Assembly (NCBI GenBank): GCA_002633025.1
Contig: NMRB01002354.1
Coordinates: 36,909 to 100,908, forward strand
Direction: 5' to 3'
DNA from: Notospermus geniculatus
Taxonomy: Eukaryota; Nemertea; Pilidiophora; Heteronemertea; Lineidae
DNA length: 64,000 nt
Each line of letters opens with the position of its first letter. Position 1 is the stretch's first letter. Positions 44,655 to 55,867 of the stretch are shown in pieces. Position numbers and translations under genes: made by a program. Below the pieces are notes generated by a model. It was not told the DNA's origin, did not search any database, and was given only the letters and a program-made list of their open reading frames with translations.

Positions 44655-45656
44655 CAGGGTGTCCCAAAAAACACTGACTAATTTTGATTAGACCTCATTT
44701 TGTTGCTACTCAAGATTTTTATTTGATGTTTTATCCAGATATTCCCCGCAACTAGAAATTTTAACTGTGTAATTTGTTTTCAGAAATACCCACTAGTTCA
44801 GAAATTATCTCAGTAACTTATGATGTGTTAAAACCATGCCTCTTTCTACTCTTGTCTATGATATGAAGGCCAAATTTATCCCGTCTAGCCGAAACTGACA
44901 CCATTTTTAACTTGGTGTTCGATTTCACAGTTGGGTAGGCCTACTAGGAGAAATACCATGCGCAACGTCCTCTCAGTGTGGAGAAACTTACTCTCTGATG
45001 TGCCATAGGGTGCAGTAGCATAATAGGGCCATACTTTTTTGAGGATGAAGAAGGGAAAACTGTAACTGTCAACCCTGACAGGTACATTCATATGCTAAGG
45101 GAGAAGATTCATCTCTGCCCTCAGGAGAAAGCAAACTGTTGATATGAAAACAGTCATATTCCACAACAAGATGGGACACCTCCCATTGGGCTGAACACTG
45201 GAATTTCTGGAACGGTACTTTCCTGGGGACAGACTGATATCCCGTCGAACGGACAATCCTTTGCCTCCCTTACTCACCAGACTTGAATCCCCCAGATTAC
45301 TTCCTTTGGTAATACCTAAAGGATCGAGTGTAGAGTGACAACCTTTACACACTAGAAAGACTTGAACAGCAGAACTTAGGGAGAGAAATTAGGCAAATTT
45401 CAGCTGACATGCACCAACAGAGTAACTGACAATTCCAATGTGTATGTTGCAGCTGTTATCCAGCAGAGGGGGCATGGTTTGAACACATCATAAGTTACTA
45501 ACATAATTTCTGAACTAGTGGGTATTTCTGAAAAAAAATTACAGGGTTAAAATTTCTAGTTGCGGGGAATATCGGGACAAAACATCAAAGAAAAATCTTG
45601 AGTAGCAATAAAATGAGGTCTAATCAAAATTAGTCAGTGTTTTTTGGGACACCCTG
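44655..45656 (+). mobile_element. Mariner/Tc1-like transposon, 1,002 bp, inactive
   Basis: The termini are CAGGGTGTCCC...GGGACACCCTG, flanked on both sides by TA, the target duplication of this superfamily. Terminal inverted repeats are long, roughly 190 bp. On the plus strand near 45160-45340 the transposase C-terminal signature can be followed across frameshifts: QQDGTPP, ERYFPGDRLISRR, SPDLNPPDYFLW, a stop, then YLKDRV. These carry the second and third catalytic Asp. Counting across the frameshifts gives about 41 residues between them rather than the mariner-typical 34, but the count is approximate. The first catalytic Asp region was not found. The element is dead as a protein source. Confidence 0.75.
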
Positions 45657-45844
45657 TATTTCCCATTCATAGCGTCACCGGGAAAACAAGACACCGGATA
45701 ATAACTGGTAACGTTTTCCGGTGAAACCGTGAGATGCCATCAACTTTTTCGGTCGATTTTGACCATTTCGTTCATCTTGCTTCCGGATGGAATTTTCTCC
45801 TTTCTTCTCGTTCACAAATCGTCGGAAACCACGTGACGGTTACG

Positions 45845-45990
45845 GAATTCTTCCAAGAGGGTCGAAATTGAAAAAAGTGATTTTTAAAAAGTGAAAAAAT
45901 GAAAAAATGAAAAAAATGAAAAAAAGAAAAAAATGAAAAACTATAGATTTTTTAAAAAAATGAAAAACTATAGATTTTGTATAAAAACTT
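45845..45990 (+). repeat. A-rich TGAAAAA low-complexity tract
   Basis: Imperfect 'tgaaaaa' units and a duplicated 'atgaaaaactatagatttt' stretch. Minus-strand ORFs across it are low-complexity artefacts. Confidence 0.8.
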
Positions 45991-46554
45991 TGATTGTGAC
46001 ATTTCAATCTGTGTTCTAAGAAAACAACCTGCCCACTTATATTGTTGGTAGCCATGGTTTGGACCTTCTGAAGAACACCTGCCAACATGCTGATATTACA
46101 GCGTATGTCCTTAATGGTGGGCGTGCCCTTTGTAAACAGCAGGGATCCAGTTAATTAGAGAGTAAGGACATGTTGTTATTGCTGTTAAACAGCGTCTGTT
46201 TGTGTTTCGTCAGATCTACCGTCTCTGCGCAGAGGGACCCGTGGCCCCAATTCGAATATGTTAATGACAAACCTGACCTCTGACCTCTATTTTAATGGAA
46301 CTATTTTGTTATGTCTTTCTATTTTTAACACCTTCGTGATTGGTGGATTTCCTTGGTCAAATGGAGGTCACCTTCTATCTGCATTCCGGTACCTCAGCTG
46401 TGTTGAGAATTGAATAAATTTACATAATTTACATAACATTTCCTAGTGACGTCACTGGCAGAATTCCTCCAAAAATGGCGGCCAATACTGGTCCTACCAA
46501 ACAAGCCACGACTGCAGCGCGCAGGTTGGTAGGATCAGGTACTAGTCTACCAAT
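45991..46554. other. Intergenic stretch, nothing recognised
   Basis: No supported gene; ends at the start of the duplicated segment. Confidence 0.35.
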
Positions 46555-47672
46555 GTACTGGACAATGAACCAACAAATACTTGATTTCGACGCAGTAACA
46601 GAATTTTATGATCGTTTGACGAACTGTGTTTATAATTTTCATTGCCAATGACTGCCAAATGCTTGATTTCGCTCGTAAATCATTCTATCATCAGCAACAA
46701 GTGGTTTTAAACGAAAGTACAGGTGTGTCACGGGAAGCCGTAGGTTGCTTGCTGACTCTTGCATTATTTCATAAACGCAACGGTTTATACGTGGGCTGTC
46801 TCTCACTTCCTCCGTAGTTTCGTCGACGCAATTATCTTGCCATCTGCTCGAAGCAGCTGCCGGTGAATTGATCGGGCTGATGTCATAATTGCTGCCCGTG
46901 GCGGAGTACAAGACGGCGCTTCCACCGCTACAAGGTGACCGGACGTACCCATCACTGGCAACAGGATGGAACTACGGCCGCAACGGAACTCACTGGTGAA
47001 GTTTGAATCCTGGAGGGAATGATAAAAAAATGGTGAACGACCACGCCAGGACCATGCAGAATCTCGGGGGCCAATCACCGTCTTCTTGACTCAGCACCAT
47101 TCTGAAGTGTAAAAAGAGTTTTTATTGGCCATCATGGTAATTCTCGTGGTGGACGGTGGTGGATTTGGGAGAATGATTTATCTCGAGAATTTCTTCATCA
47201 ACCTGATCGTGATCAGGCAAAATTGTCTTATCGTGGTTTCCGTATCAACTGTAAAAAAACATCAGCATGAAAAAAAATCATTCGAAATTTCCTTCCTTTC
47301 AGTTTTGTTGTCACTGCTTTGTGCGCAATAAAGGGAGTTGTCAGTCAGTTGACCAATAGGAGTCACCGCGCGTTTTATTTACCGAACTTGATTGTTATCA
47401 GATGTGCGTAGTCCCCTGTATTGCGCGCATGCGCTGTGAGGTCGTGCAGAGGATCTGGGTCCGTGTTCACGAAGCATTCGAATTTTACAGAGGCCGTACT
47501 GTTCATTTAAGAAACCCTATGATGTACTCTCAGTCTCACACCAAGGATTTATGTTTTCGTAAAGTTTTGGGGGCTTCGTGAAAGGTCCTGGTTGCGCGAG
47601 ACTATTACACCGGAACTGCCGCCATTATATTTTATGCACAAACTAAATATCTTCCAACTTTTCTCATTTCAG

Positions 47673-48808
47673 GAGTTGGAGACGTGAACAGTTCCGGCCA
47701 TGATATAAACGGAAGCATACACAACGGGATGCGCCTGCTGGAGTCTAACGGGGAAGTCCATCCGAATCAGGAATTCTACGATAGGGCACAGTTCGTGACC
47801 GGTTTGATATGCTATCCAATCGTGTGCATCTTTGGAATAACAGGCAACCTCATTAGCATAATCGTTATAAGTCATGGAAAACTTCTCAATTCAACGAATA
47901 TTTATTTAGCGGCACTTGCCGTATCGGATACGATCAAATTAATGAATGATTTTTGTTATTTTCTAGTGATATTATTACTACGCGTCGACCCTCCCATGGG
48001 TAAGTCAGGCTATGCTTATTTGTATCCATACGCGCACTATATTTTCAATGCCACTGCCTGTATAACTGCTTGGTTGACCGTGTCAGTAGCCGTGGAACGG
48101 TACATTCTGGTGTGTCGTCCCGCTCGCGCAAAACACCTATGCACTATTCAACGTGCGCGGATTAATACATCGCTTGTGTTCGTCGCCATGAGTATTCTGT
48201 GTGTGCCGTTTGCACTGCGGTACGAAACAATCTCAAGAACTAGCAACGGTACGAATGAAACCGGTTTAGAAGTGGAAGTGACTCCGTTATGGAGGAATAG
48301 AACATTTGAAACGGTGTACACTTGGGTGCAAAATCTAATTCGGTCTGTGATACCATTACTCGTGTTATGTGTGTTGAACTTTTTGATCATACACGCCGTT
48401 AGGAGGACCCGCGCAAGGAAAACAGTTTTCTCACGCCATAGGATCACAATTATGCTATTGTGTGTCATCATTGTGTTTTTATTGTGCGTGACGCCGGACG
48501 CCATCATGTCGACATTTTTCGGTTTTGGATATTACGAGGAAAATTATTTGGTTCGCGGGGTTCGGGAATTTACTGATTTTTTATTACTGGTCAATTCGGC
48601 AGTGAATTTTATCTTATACTGTATATTTAATACTTTATTCCGGAAACAGTTCATGGTTTTATTCTGCAACCGCTGCGCACGAGACCGAATACAAATCCAT
48701 GAAAGTCGATGCGGGAAGGTGTCGTTTTCGTTACGAACGCCCTCAGTAGCAAACAATGGCTTCCGGAAGTTGAGTAGCATCAACGGGGCCTCCAAGATCT
48801 ATAAATAG
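47673..48808 (+). CDS. Class A GPCR, FMRFamide/peptide-receptor-like (main coding exon)
   Basis: The exon follows a 'cttttctcatttcag' acceptor at 47672 and stays open to TAA 48806-48808. The reading frame enters in phase 1 and two N-glycosylation sequons (NSS, NGS) precede the first in-frame ATG (47729), so the true start is probably in an unseen upstream exon; starting at 47729 would give 359 residues. Seven hydrophobic helices are visible. Numbered from the GTG codon at 47684: GN in TM1 (54-55), LAVSD in TM2 (78-82), ERY at the TM3 end (138-140), TP in TM6 (270-271), NSAVNFILY in TM7 (304-312), then helix 8 and a basic tail. ECL2 has NGT, NET and NRT sequons. Neither cysteine of the usual TM3-ECL2 disulfide is apparent. 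It resembles FMRFamide-receptor-like peptide receptors; the ligand is unknown. Confidence 0.85.
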
Positions 48809-49185
48809 CATACGTGGACGGCGTCACGTGCCGCTATGGCTGATGACGTCAGTTGTGGGCCCTCTAGGGCCGACTTTCGAGAAATGCCATCCACTTACCT
48901 AGAATGACAGGAAGTATTGTCAGTTAATTCTACTTCAAAAAACTTTTTTATAAACATTGTGAATTGAACTTTTTGATGTGTTATTTTCAGTTTTGTGTGC
49001 TTGCAAACTCCTGGTAGAATGTTTTATAATATGACAAATGGGACCTTCTTCATAAAATATCTTAAGCCTGGTAATGTCACTGGTTTCGTCCGCCATCTCC
49101 ACTTATTGGAACGATTTGGTACTCCCGACCTGTAGCAGATGTAAGTAATCCCTGGCCGCCTTTTAGAATGCTCCTCAACGTAATG

Positions 49186-49269
49186 GAGTTCTTCAAGGCT
49201 ATTGTTCTCAACAGGAGAACAATAAGGCTATTGTTCTCAACAAGAGAACAATAGCCTTGAAGAACTCCT
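49186..49269. repeat. Palindrome downstream of the GPCR
   Basis: 'ggagttcttcaaggctattg' and 'caatagccttgaagaactcc' are mirrored around duplicated 'ttctcaacaggagaacaata' words. The copy at 60876-60961 is preserved. Confidence 0.75.
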
Positions 49270-49984
49270 TTGGGAGAATATGGCAGAAGGATGTAAATGC
49301 CGTAAAACGCACTATGTGGCGGGTTAAGAAAAATTCTTTGCCATTAAAGGGAATAAGTCGTGACAGTCAAAAATGACACCTTTTGAGAAAAAAATCGTGG
49401 CCCACTAAATTCACAATTTCAAAATCACGAATTTCTGTATTTTACGGAAGTATATTATTAGACCGGCCTGAATTTCCAGTTGACCGCTTGCTTAATAGTA
49501 TCCAGATAAAGAGAGACCATGGCAGTCCCTTGTGCAATAATGCATTTTTTATGAAATCCAAGATGGCGGTGATCGATCGTGTATTCAGTTACTTTGGCTG
49601 GCACGATCAATTCCGTTTAATCCTGAACACGAAATTTCTTCAAACGTGGTGAAAGCTATTGCCCTGAAAGTGATCAACTTGAACTCCTTCTTAAAACATC
49701 TTTTTCGTTTTCAACTGCTCGGGCGTCAAATTGGCAATAAAGAAAAAGGTGCCACTTCAATTTCCCGATAACTCAGCTTATTTTCGTAACGAAATCCATT
49801 TTCACTAGGCTGCATTCATGTTAGTCTCAACAAAAACTAAATTGTGCATGACGTTTTCTCTCGTTTTTTTTATCCCAAGTATATATTTTCGGATTTTTTA
49901 GTTTATCACCGAAGATCAGAGTTCAGCGACTCCCGTGTCTCCAAACGATGATCCGAATGAACGTTCTGCATTTTTATACCACTT

Positions 49985-50290
49985 GATATTTGAATAATAT
50001 ACATGTATTTTTTAAGGGGCCGTCTCGACGCAAGGGCCCAACGCGCCGCGTAGCGGCCAACAGCGAAGCTAGCCAAAGACTTTTCACGGGTCACTCAATA
50101 GAATTGGACTCATAAGTCAGCTGCCCTGCATTCAGAGAGACTTTTCACTAAAGTCTCACTGAATGCAGGGCAGCTGACTACCATCGACATTCCCCTCCCA
50201 GTCACCAGAAATATCAACACCACAACTAACGTTCAAGACTACTGGATATTTGAATAATATACATGTATTTTTTAAGGGGCCGTCTCGCCT
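49985..50290 (+). repeat. Direct repeat 'gatatttgaataatatacat' with 200-bp intervening sequence
   Basis: Two copies of a block of about 45 bp ending 'aaggggccgtctcg' are separated by about 200 bp, which includes an inverted 'ctgccctgcattcagagaga' pair. In copy B (61671-61755) the two blocks abut, so the interval is present or absent between the copies. Confidence 0.7.
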
Positions 50291-50387
50291 TAAGAACTTA
50301 GAGACCAGTAAGGATACAGTATAACACTTTTCATTCATGGATTGGAGGAGTTTCAAACCAGATTGGCCTAAATGGTTTTTTATGCCC

Positions 50388-50415
50388 CCGACCTCCGAAG
50401 GTCGGGGGCATTATG
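50388..50415. repeat. Short GC-rich hairpin 'gcccccgacctccgaaggtcgggggc'-type
   Basis: 'gcccccgacct' is followed by its complement 'aggtcgggggc' around 'ccga'. The copy at 61847-61873 has one mismatch. It may be the end of an older repeat. Confidence 0.65.
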
Positions 50416-50744
50416 TCCAGGAATGTGCGTCGGTGTCGGTGTCCGTTAACATTTAGTTTCCGTCAGTTACCTTGAGAACGCTTTGAGCGATCAACCTGGG
50501 ATTTTTGCGAGGGAAAGGTTACAATATCCCGTTTTAGGGGCGTTTAATACTGACCGTAAAAAGCCGAGACGGCCACTTTATCATAGGTATTGTGAAGTGT
50601 TGCTGCCTGCTGTTTTCGCCATTTTGTAGAAAATGGCGCAAAGTGCGGGTGTGAGGCCCAAGAAATGTGTCCTTATTGGCTTCATCGTTTCGCTTTTTGC
50701 CTGTGTCATGTTGCATTAACCAATCAGAGGGCCTCTGTGCGTCA

Positions 50745-51155
50745 TGTGACCAAGAAATAATTCGGATGGCTGACGACACGTTGTCTTGCGATACTGCCAT
50801 CTTTGCATACCGCTCATGCGCATGCGCTCAAGGATCTAAAAGTCAGAATCCTCTTCAAGATTCGAACAACGAAGAACTTGTAGACGTGTTTACAAATGGT
50901 TGTGATTTGACTGACGTGTGTGAATGAAAAAACGGAGAAAATGTGGTTCAAGTGACCAAGAAATAATTCGGATGGCTGACGACACGTTGTCTTGCGATAA
51001 CGCGATTCTGCTATCTTTGCATACCGCTCATGCGCATGCGCTCAAGGATCTGAAAGTCAGAATCCTCTTCAGGATTCGAACAACCGAACAACGAAGAACT
51101 TGTAGACGTGTTTACAAATGGTTGTGATTTGACTGACGTGTGTGAATGAAAAAAC
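50745..51155 (+). repeat. Local tandem duplication, unit about 190 bp
   Basis: 'gtgaccaagaaataattcgg' to 'gtgtgaatgaaaaaacggag' occurs twice in tandem (from about 50747 and from about 50951), with small differences. Copy B at 62208-62400 has a single unit. Confidence 0.8.
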
Positions 51156-51308
51156 GGAGAAAATGTGGTTCATTTTTTTACACAGGTTGATCAAGGGACC
51201 TCCACCCTCTAAAAAATGTGTAAATACAAAATGTATATTCCTGATATTCTTTTTTGCGGATATAACATCGCTTAAACATTTCAATACTAATGAATAAATT
51301 ACGTAATT

Positions 51309-51650
51309 TTGTATTGCTACAACAGACTTGTTTGTTGTCATCGTCTTTTCCGATTCGTATGTTTTACCGGTCTACCGACCAGTAATGCAAGTCTGCTTTA
51401 CAATTGCTATATGCTTATGGAAAGTAAACCAAGTTACCCTAACATCATTAAAGTTAATGATGTTAGGGTCTGCGACATGGAGTATTTAATTTTGTATTGC
51501 TACAACAGACTTGTTTGTTGTCATCGTCTTTTCCGATTCGTATGTTTTACCGGTCTACCGACCAGTAATGCAAGTCTGCTTTACAATTGCTATATGCTTA
51601 TGGAAAGTAAACCAAGTTACCCTAACATCATTAACTGCGACATGGAGTAT
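51309..51650 (+). repeat. Local tandem duplication, unit about 175 bp
   Basis: 'ttgtattgctacaacagact' to 'accctaacatcatta' is present twice, at about 51310 and 51490. Copy B (from about 62550) has one. The ORF spanning it is repetitive for this reason. Confidence 0.8.
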
Positions 51651-51659
51651 TTACCACTG

Positions 51660-51793
51660 GGCCCAGTTGCACAAAGAATCTTAAGTCTAAGAAACAACTT
51701 AAGTCTGAAATGAAGCCATCTGATTTGCTGAAACCTGGTCACATGATGACTTAAGTCAAACTTTAGACTTAAGATTCTTTGTGAAACTGGGCC
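51660..51793. mobile_element. Foldback MITE, 134 bp, with 3-bp target duplication
   Basis: The ends GGCCCAGTTGCACAAAGAAT and its imperfect mirror ATTCTTTGTGAAACTGGGCC bound the element, flanked by CTG on both sides. Copy B (about 62700) and the dispersed copy at 26222-26490 carry the uninterrupted site 'ccactga', so the insertion is directly visible. Confidence 0.85.
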
Positions 51794-52103
51794 CTGATCT
51801 GTGCACATTTTCAAGCTTGGCACTTTGCCCATGTTGAAGTTCGGGTGAATCCTACTTTAGAGTTAAGTCATACGTTCATGAGAGCTGTCCTAGCCGTCGA
51901 TTCGGGTTTTTGTTCGAACACGAGTTAAGAAAGTCACGTGAAAGTGGCATGCTTCCATGTGAAATAATCTGATTCATTGATGATCGACTGTGACCATAAC
52001 ACTTTTTTTCATTATCTAACCGTTGCTAACAAACTTTTTTAACTCGTCTTTGAACAAAAACACGACTCGACCACTAGAGCAGCTCTCGTGAACGTATGAC
52101 TTT

Positions 52104-52341
52104 GAGGAGCACGGTATTGCCACTTTTTCTCGACAGCCGGCGCCACCATCGCTGGGTGCGCCACACCAACCCCAGCGTGTACGAGTAGCTACGTGTATGG
52201 CGGACGGACCCGATTTTTACTACGTACATTTTGTAATGTTTTAATGTAGCTCGTATTGCTACCGCTAGGTGGCTCCCTCTGCGGCGGTGGTCAAAATACC
52301 CGTCATGCCCGAAAGAGATCGCATACCGTATCTTTTAGAGA
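52104..52341. repeat. MITE of the GGACCACGGTATTG family
   Basis: Starts 'gaggagcacggtattgccac', ends 'cgcataccgtatctttta', and contains 'ccgctaggtggctccctctg'. The counterpart in copy B is at 63013-63240. Confidence 0.7.
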
Positions 52342-52641
52342 TCCTCAGGCTTGCGTTAAGTGTAAGTCAGATGACACTTCTACCGTTGTTGATATCAGAC
52401 TATAAACCCAAACTTTAACTTTTAACTTTGTGTTAGCAATAGCAGGACGGTCTGTTCAACTGTCTGATATTCTCAACACTCCTGAACGCTTTGTAGAGAG
52501 ATGTCATTAATTAACGCTAGTAGGTCCCGCCGTATACATGGTATCAGAATTGCTAGTGGACCATCCCAGCTAGTAAACCATCCCAGCCAGCGATAATGGA
52601 GCACATATTATTTTATTATACCATAAAGGCCAGTTACCTCT

Positions 52642-52908
52642 TAAAGGTCCACACAATTGCCATTTTTGTCGATAAACCCGCGCCACCGACGGTGATTGCA
52701 CCATTCTCCAATACCGTAGTCGTGCCTTTCGCCCCGGCGTTGGAGAATGAATGATTACAATACAATGCATATGTGGATACCCGAGGAAAGAGAGTTACTC
52801 CCCATGGGGCGAGGTTGATAAGCGGTAGTTCAAAACATTGTCAATAGAGGTCTCCCTTAACGCGGGTATGTTAGGGCAGGATAGGAAAGGAATACTGTCC
52901 CCCTTTAA
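52642..52908. repeat. MITE of the GGACCACGGTATTG family (longer subtype)
   Basis: 'taaaggtccacacaattgcc' to 'aatactgtccccctttaaa', with 'ggagaatg' and 'ggtctcccttaacgcggg' inside. Counterparts: 63541-63808 and 28849-29121. Confidence 0.7.
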
Positions 52909-53121
52909 AGGATCACGGTATTGCCACTTTTTCCCGACAGCCGGCGCCACCGCGCCACTCTCCATACCAGGGACTAACTACGTTGTCGGCGACTTTTTTG
53001 TCCCGATTTTCACCGTACATTTTGTAATGCATTTTTGTGGTTCGTTTTGCTTCCGCTAGGTGGCTCCCTCTATGTCGGCAGTCAAATAACGCATGAGAGA
53101 TCCGATACCGTGCCTTTTAAA
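52907..53121. repeat. MITE of the GGACCACGGTATTG family, abutting the previous one
   Basis: 'taaaggatcacggtattgcc' to 'gataccgtgccttttaaa'. It adjoins the preceding element directly and closes the duplicated segment. Confidence 0.7.
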
Positions 53122-53430
53122 CTAGGCGTTTTGCTGGGAGGTTTCCAAAGAGTCATCCTTGTTTCTCATACCAACACCGGTTGAGATCGTACAGACGTTG
53201 AACAAATTAACATTGACATTGATCCTGTGAAAAGCACAGATCTGAAACGTGGTGTAGTGGGAAAAGTTATAAATATATGTAGGCCTATAGTGTTTTTCAG
53301 ATTGATCTGGCCAAAGGTACTTGGCTGACCTCTTGTCAGTAAACTGTAATGGTGTGATCACAAATAATAATGTTGCACATCCCTTGCCAGCACTGAGTGG
53401 CTTTAGCTGACACCGTGAAAGAGCTATTAG

Positions 53431-53552
53431 GGAGGTTTCGCAAGCGCCCGGTTAGGCCCTACGACGACGTTTATCTATTGTGTGGGAATACCCAAACAAT
53501 AGATAAACGTTGTCGTATGGCCTAACCGGGCGCCTGCGAAACATCCCTGATG
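53431..53552. repeat. Foldback MITE, about 120 bp
   Basis: 'gggaggtttcgcaagcgccc' and 'gggcgcctgcgaaacatccc' are mirrored; the inner arms 'cgtttatctattgt' and 'acaatagataaacg' continue the stem. Confidence 0.8.
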
Positions 53553-53989
53553 ATTACGCCACGCCAACCCTACGGATAATCTAGTGTTGTGCAACACCAC
53601 TGTCTTTTGGTAAATATGATCTGGTCACATTCCTCAGTTAAGCTAAGTACCTTTGGCCAGCACGATATGAAAAACACTCTACTCCAGTTAGTGTTTTCCA
53701 CTGAGGCTAGGCCTACATACTGGCCTTTGCACGCTTATGAATTGCTGAATGAATTAGATATTTCCATAAAATGTACAAAATTGCAATCACCTGCATGTAT
53801 TGTCATGATAAATCAAAATTTATTCTTATTCGACGAATATGTCGAGAAACGAGTAACATCTGCACGTGTTTATTACCATATGTCGCCCCTCGAACTCGAA
53901 AGCAATGTTGCCCTCGGCTGGCGCCTCGGCAACATGGCTTTCTCGAGGTGACATTTCGTTCTACCGCCCTCCACTCCGGGCACCATATC

Positions 53990-54111
53990 TATAATAGGGA
54001 GTTTTCGCAAAGGCCCCGAAACGTCTATCCTTTTGTTCGGTGCTCTCGTCGTGCCATCGAACAATGGGTTGGGCGTTCGCGTTGGCGTTTCGGGGGCTTT
54101 GCGAAAACTCG
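53990..54111. repeat. Foldback MITE, about 120 bp
   Basis: 'gggagttttcgcaaaggccc' and 'gggctttgcgaaaactc' are mirrored, with 'cgaaacg' and 'cgtttcg' inside. It is similar in plan to 53431-53552. Confidence 0.65.
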
Positions 54112-54296
54112 CTGTCAGAGTGGTGCAAAGGAAACGTCAGCGCCTCTCACCGCCGATGATCCGGGTTCAATCCCGGTCGCGACGGACTCGGTACGTATGT
54201 GATAGAGGAGGGCGACTCTCAGCGCAGGCTTTCTCGGATACTCCGGTTTTCTCCTGCAGTACATTAAATTCGCCCAATGTTGTCTATAGTAAGAGC
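54112..54296 (+). repeat. Second tRNA-derived SINE type
   Basis: A tRNA-like head with B box 'ccgggttcaatcccggt' at about 54162-54178 is followed by a 'ttctcggatactccggtttt' body typical of core SINEs. It differs in sequence from the SINE at 37010. Confidence 0.55.
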
Positions 54297-54486
54297 TAAA
54301 GCCTGCGGCACACTGGAGCTATCTGCTGAGCAAAATGTCATTCGAGACCGTTTGCTCAGCAGAAAGTTCGCGTGTGCGCGTAATTTCGGTGAGTTTTTTG
54401 CCTCACGAGGCAGAAAGCTCGCGTGCGCGCGTATTTTTCGGTGAGCTATTGCTCAGCAAATAGCTCCAGTGTGCGGCAGGCTTTAG
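54297..54486. repeat. Foldback MITE, GCCTGCCGCACACTGGAG family, unit 1
   Basis: 'taaagcctgccgcacactgg' and 'ccagtgtgcggcaggcttta' are mirrored; the inner part repeats 'ctgctgagcaaaa' and 'tcggtgag' words. Confidence 0.8.
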
Positions 54487-54500
54487 ATGACCAATTGATC

Positions 54501-54719
54501 TAAAGCCTGCCGCACACTGGAGCTATCTGCTGAGCAAAAAGTCATTCGAGACTTTTTGCTCAGCAGATAGCTCGCGTGTGCGCGTAATTTCGGTGAGTTT
54601 TTTGCCTCGCGAGGCAGAAAACTCGCGTGTGCGCGTATTTTTCGGTGAGCTATCTGCTGAGCAAACGGTCTCGAATAACTTTTTGCTCAGCAGATAGCTC
54701 CAGTGTGCGGCAGGCTTTA
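54501..54719. repeat. Foldback MITE, GCCTGCCGCACACTGGAG family, unit 2
   Basis: The same family as 54297-54486, only 14 bases away and in the same arrangement. It probably arose by tandem duplication or by insertion near the first. Confidence 0.8.
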
Positions 54720-55065
54720 CTGACCGTGCTGCGCAGGGGCGGCTCCAGTATTCTGGTAAAGGGGGGCACAGAAGGCCACAGGTGGACTGGAAGGCGAGTG
54801 CCGAAGTTGCGAAGCCATGGCGGGGGTCTGGGGGCTGGTGCGATTTCCCAGCATCTGAGGGACAAATTACAAGGCAATTCTGTGGAACTTTGAAAAAAGG
54901 GCAATTTTCTAACGTTGGTCACCGAAAATGGGGATCCGCGCCTGCTACGGATGTATAGTAGTAGAGATACAGTGTATCTCTGTCCCAAATTCGCATACAT
55001 GTATATGTATACACACACATCAAAGTAGTGTGAATTTACATGTCTGAAAACCTTTGTTTATTTCA

Positions 55066-55138
55066 GTCATCTGCGGTGGAGGATGTAGCCTACCCAGGAG
55101 AATGTACAGGAGCGGGCGATCCATGTCGGAATGTCTAG
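55066..55138 (+). other. Possible terminal exon with Cys-containing frame
   Basis: After a 'ttgtttatttcag' acceptor-like sequence the plus strand reads SSAVEDVAYPGECTGAGDPC then RNV and a stop. A GEC..AGDPC pattern is reminiscent of short Cys-rich modules, but no partner exon could be joined to it. Low-confidence lead only. Confidence 0.15.
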
Positions 55139-55867
55139 CGATGTCCACCATCAAGCTGCGACTTGACAACAGGGACACACGGAGAAACACACGGAGAAAC
55201 GCGTTAATCTATCTGCCAGCGTTTCTCGATCAATGAGGGGAAACACTCAGGCTGGCGGATGTCACACCTGTATTTTTTACTAAGTATAGTTAATCCTATT
55301 GTGTAGTTGCAGATGGTAAATTGCCGCAAGGCCTGGTTCGGACATTTACATGTATGGCAGGGTCCAGCTGGTCTGGACAGCTGGATTACAGTGACAGTGC
55401 CCTGACAATGGCATAAGTTGTACAAGTGATTATCTTTAAATCATCTCATTGAATGTGCTGTCATGTGTTGTTGATCATGTGAATATTGTATCTGTCGAGG
55501 AAGTTAGAAAGCGACAATACAAAAATAGGTCACTGAGCATTGTTCCAGCGGCATTTGCATTCCCATTTNTAGGAGGGTCCGTAATCCAACAAATAAAATA
55601 AGCGTGGCCTTACTGGTATGTGTACCGATAGGCCCAGGCCTATATCATTTTGTTGACAGCCTTAGCGTGGATGTTACAGAGTTCGATCCGTCGTGGTGAT
55701 CGAACCTATCGAGTAAGCTGCAACGTGAGTGCAAGACCTATACGTGCGCACAACCTTGACGTGCGCATTCATTGATTTTCAATGTTTCAATGTTTCAACT
55801 GCGAAACGGAGGTTACAGCATCGTTTGGTGAGTAATGAATGAATGAATCTCGCATCGAACACACCGC

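Larger units (their letters stand above)
46555..53121 (+). repeat. Duplicated segment, copy A
   Basis: It aligns with 58341-64000 from 'gtactggacaatgaacc' to the closing MITE, in the same orientation, interrupted by an unaligned block (47603-48203 here, 59367-59900 there). Copy A has extra material: about 200 bp between two 'gatatttgaataatatacat' repeats, a tandem duplication near 50745-51155, another near 51309-51650, and a MITE at 51660-51793. It contains the complete-looking GPCR exon. Confidence 0.85.

Noticed and set aside
46639-47078. Minus-strand ORFs MYSATGS... and MIGPRD..., partly repeated in copy B
   Set aside because: Between copies A and B the first changes several residues and then shifts frame, unlike the GPCR, so the frames appear unconstrained.
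50534-50927. ORFs on both strands (MAVSQDN..., MSLLASS...) conserved in copy B
   Set aside because: The sequences are simply near-identical duplicates; differences are not biased to synonymous sites and no domain is recognisable.
51309-51713. 134-codon ORF with an internal protein repeat
   Set aside because: The protein repeat is due to a local DNA duplication absent from copy B; no other coding evidence.
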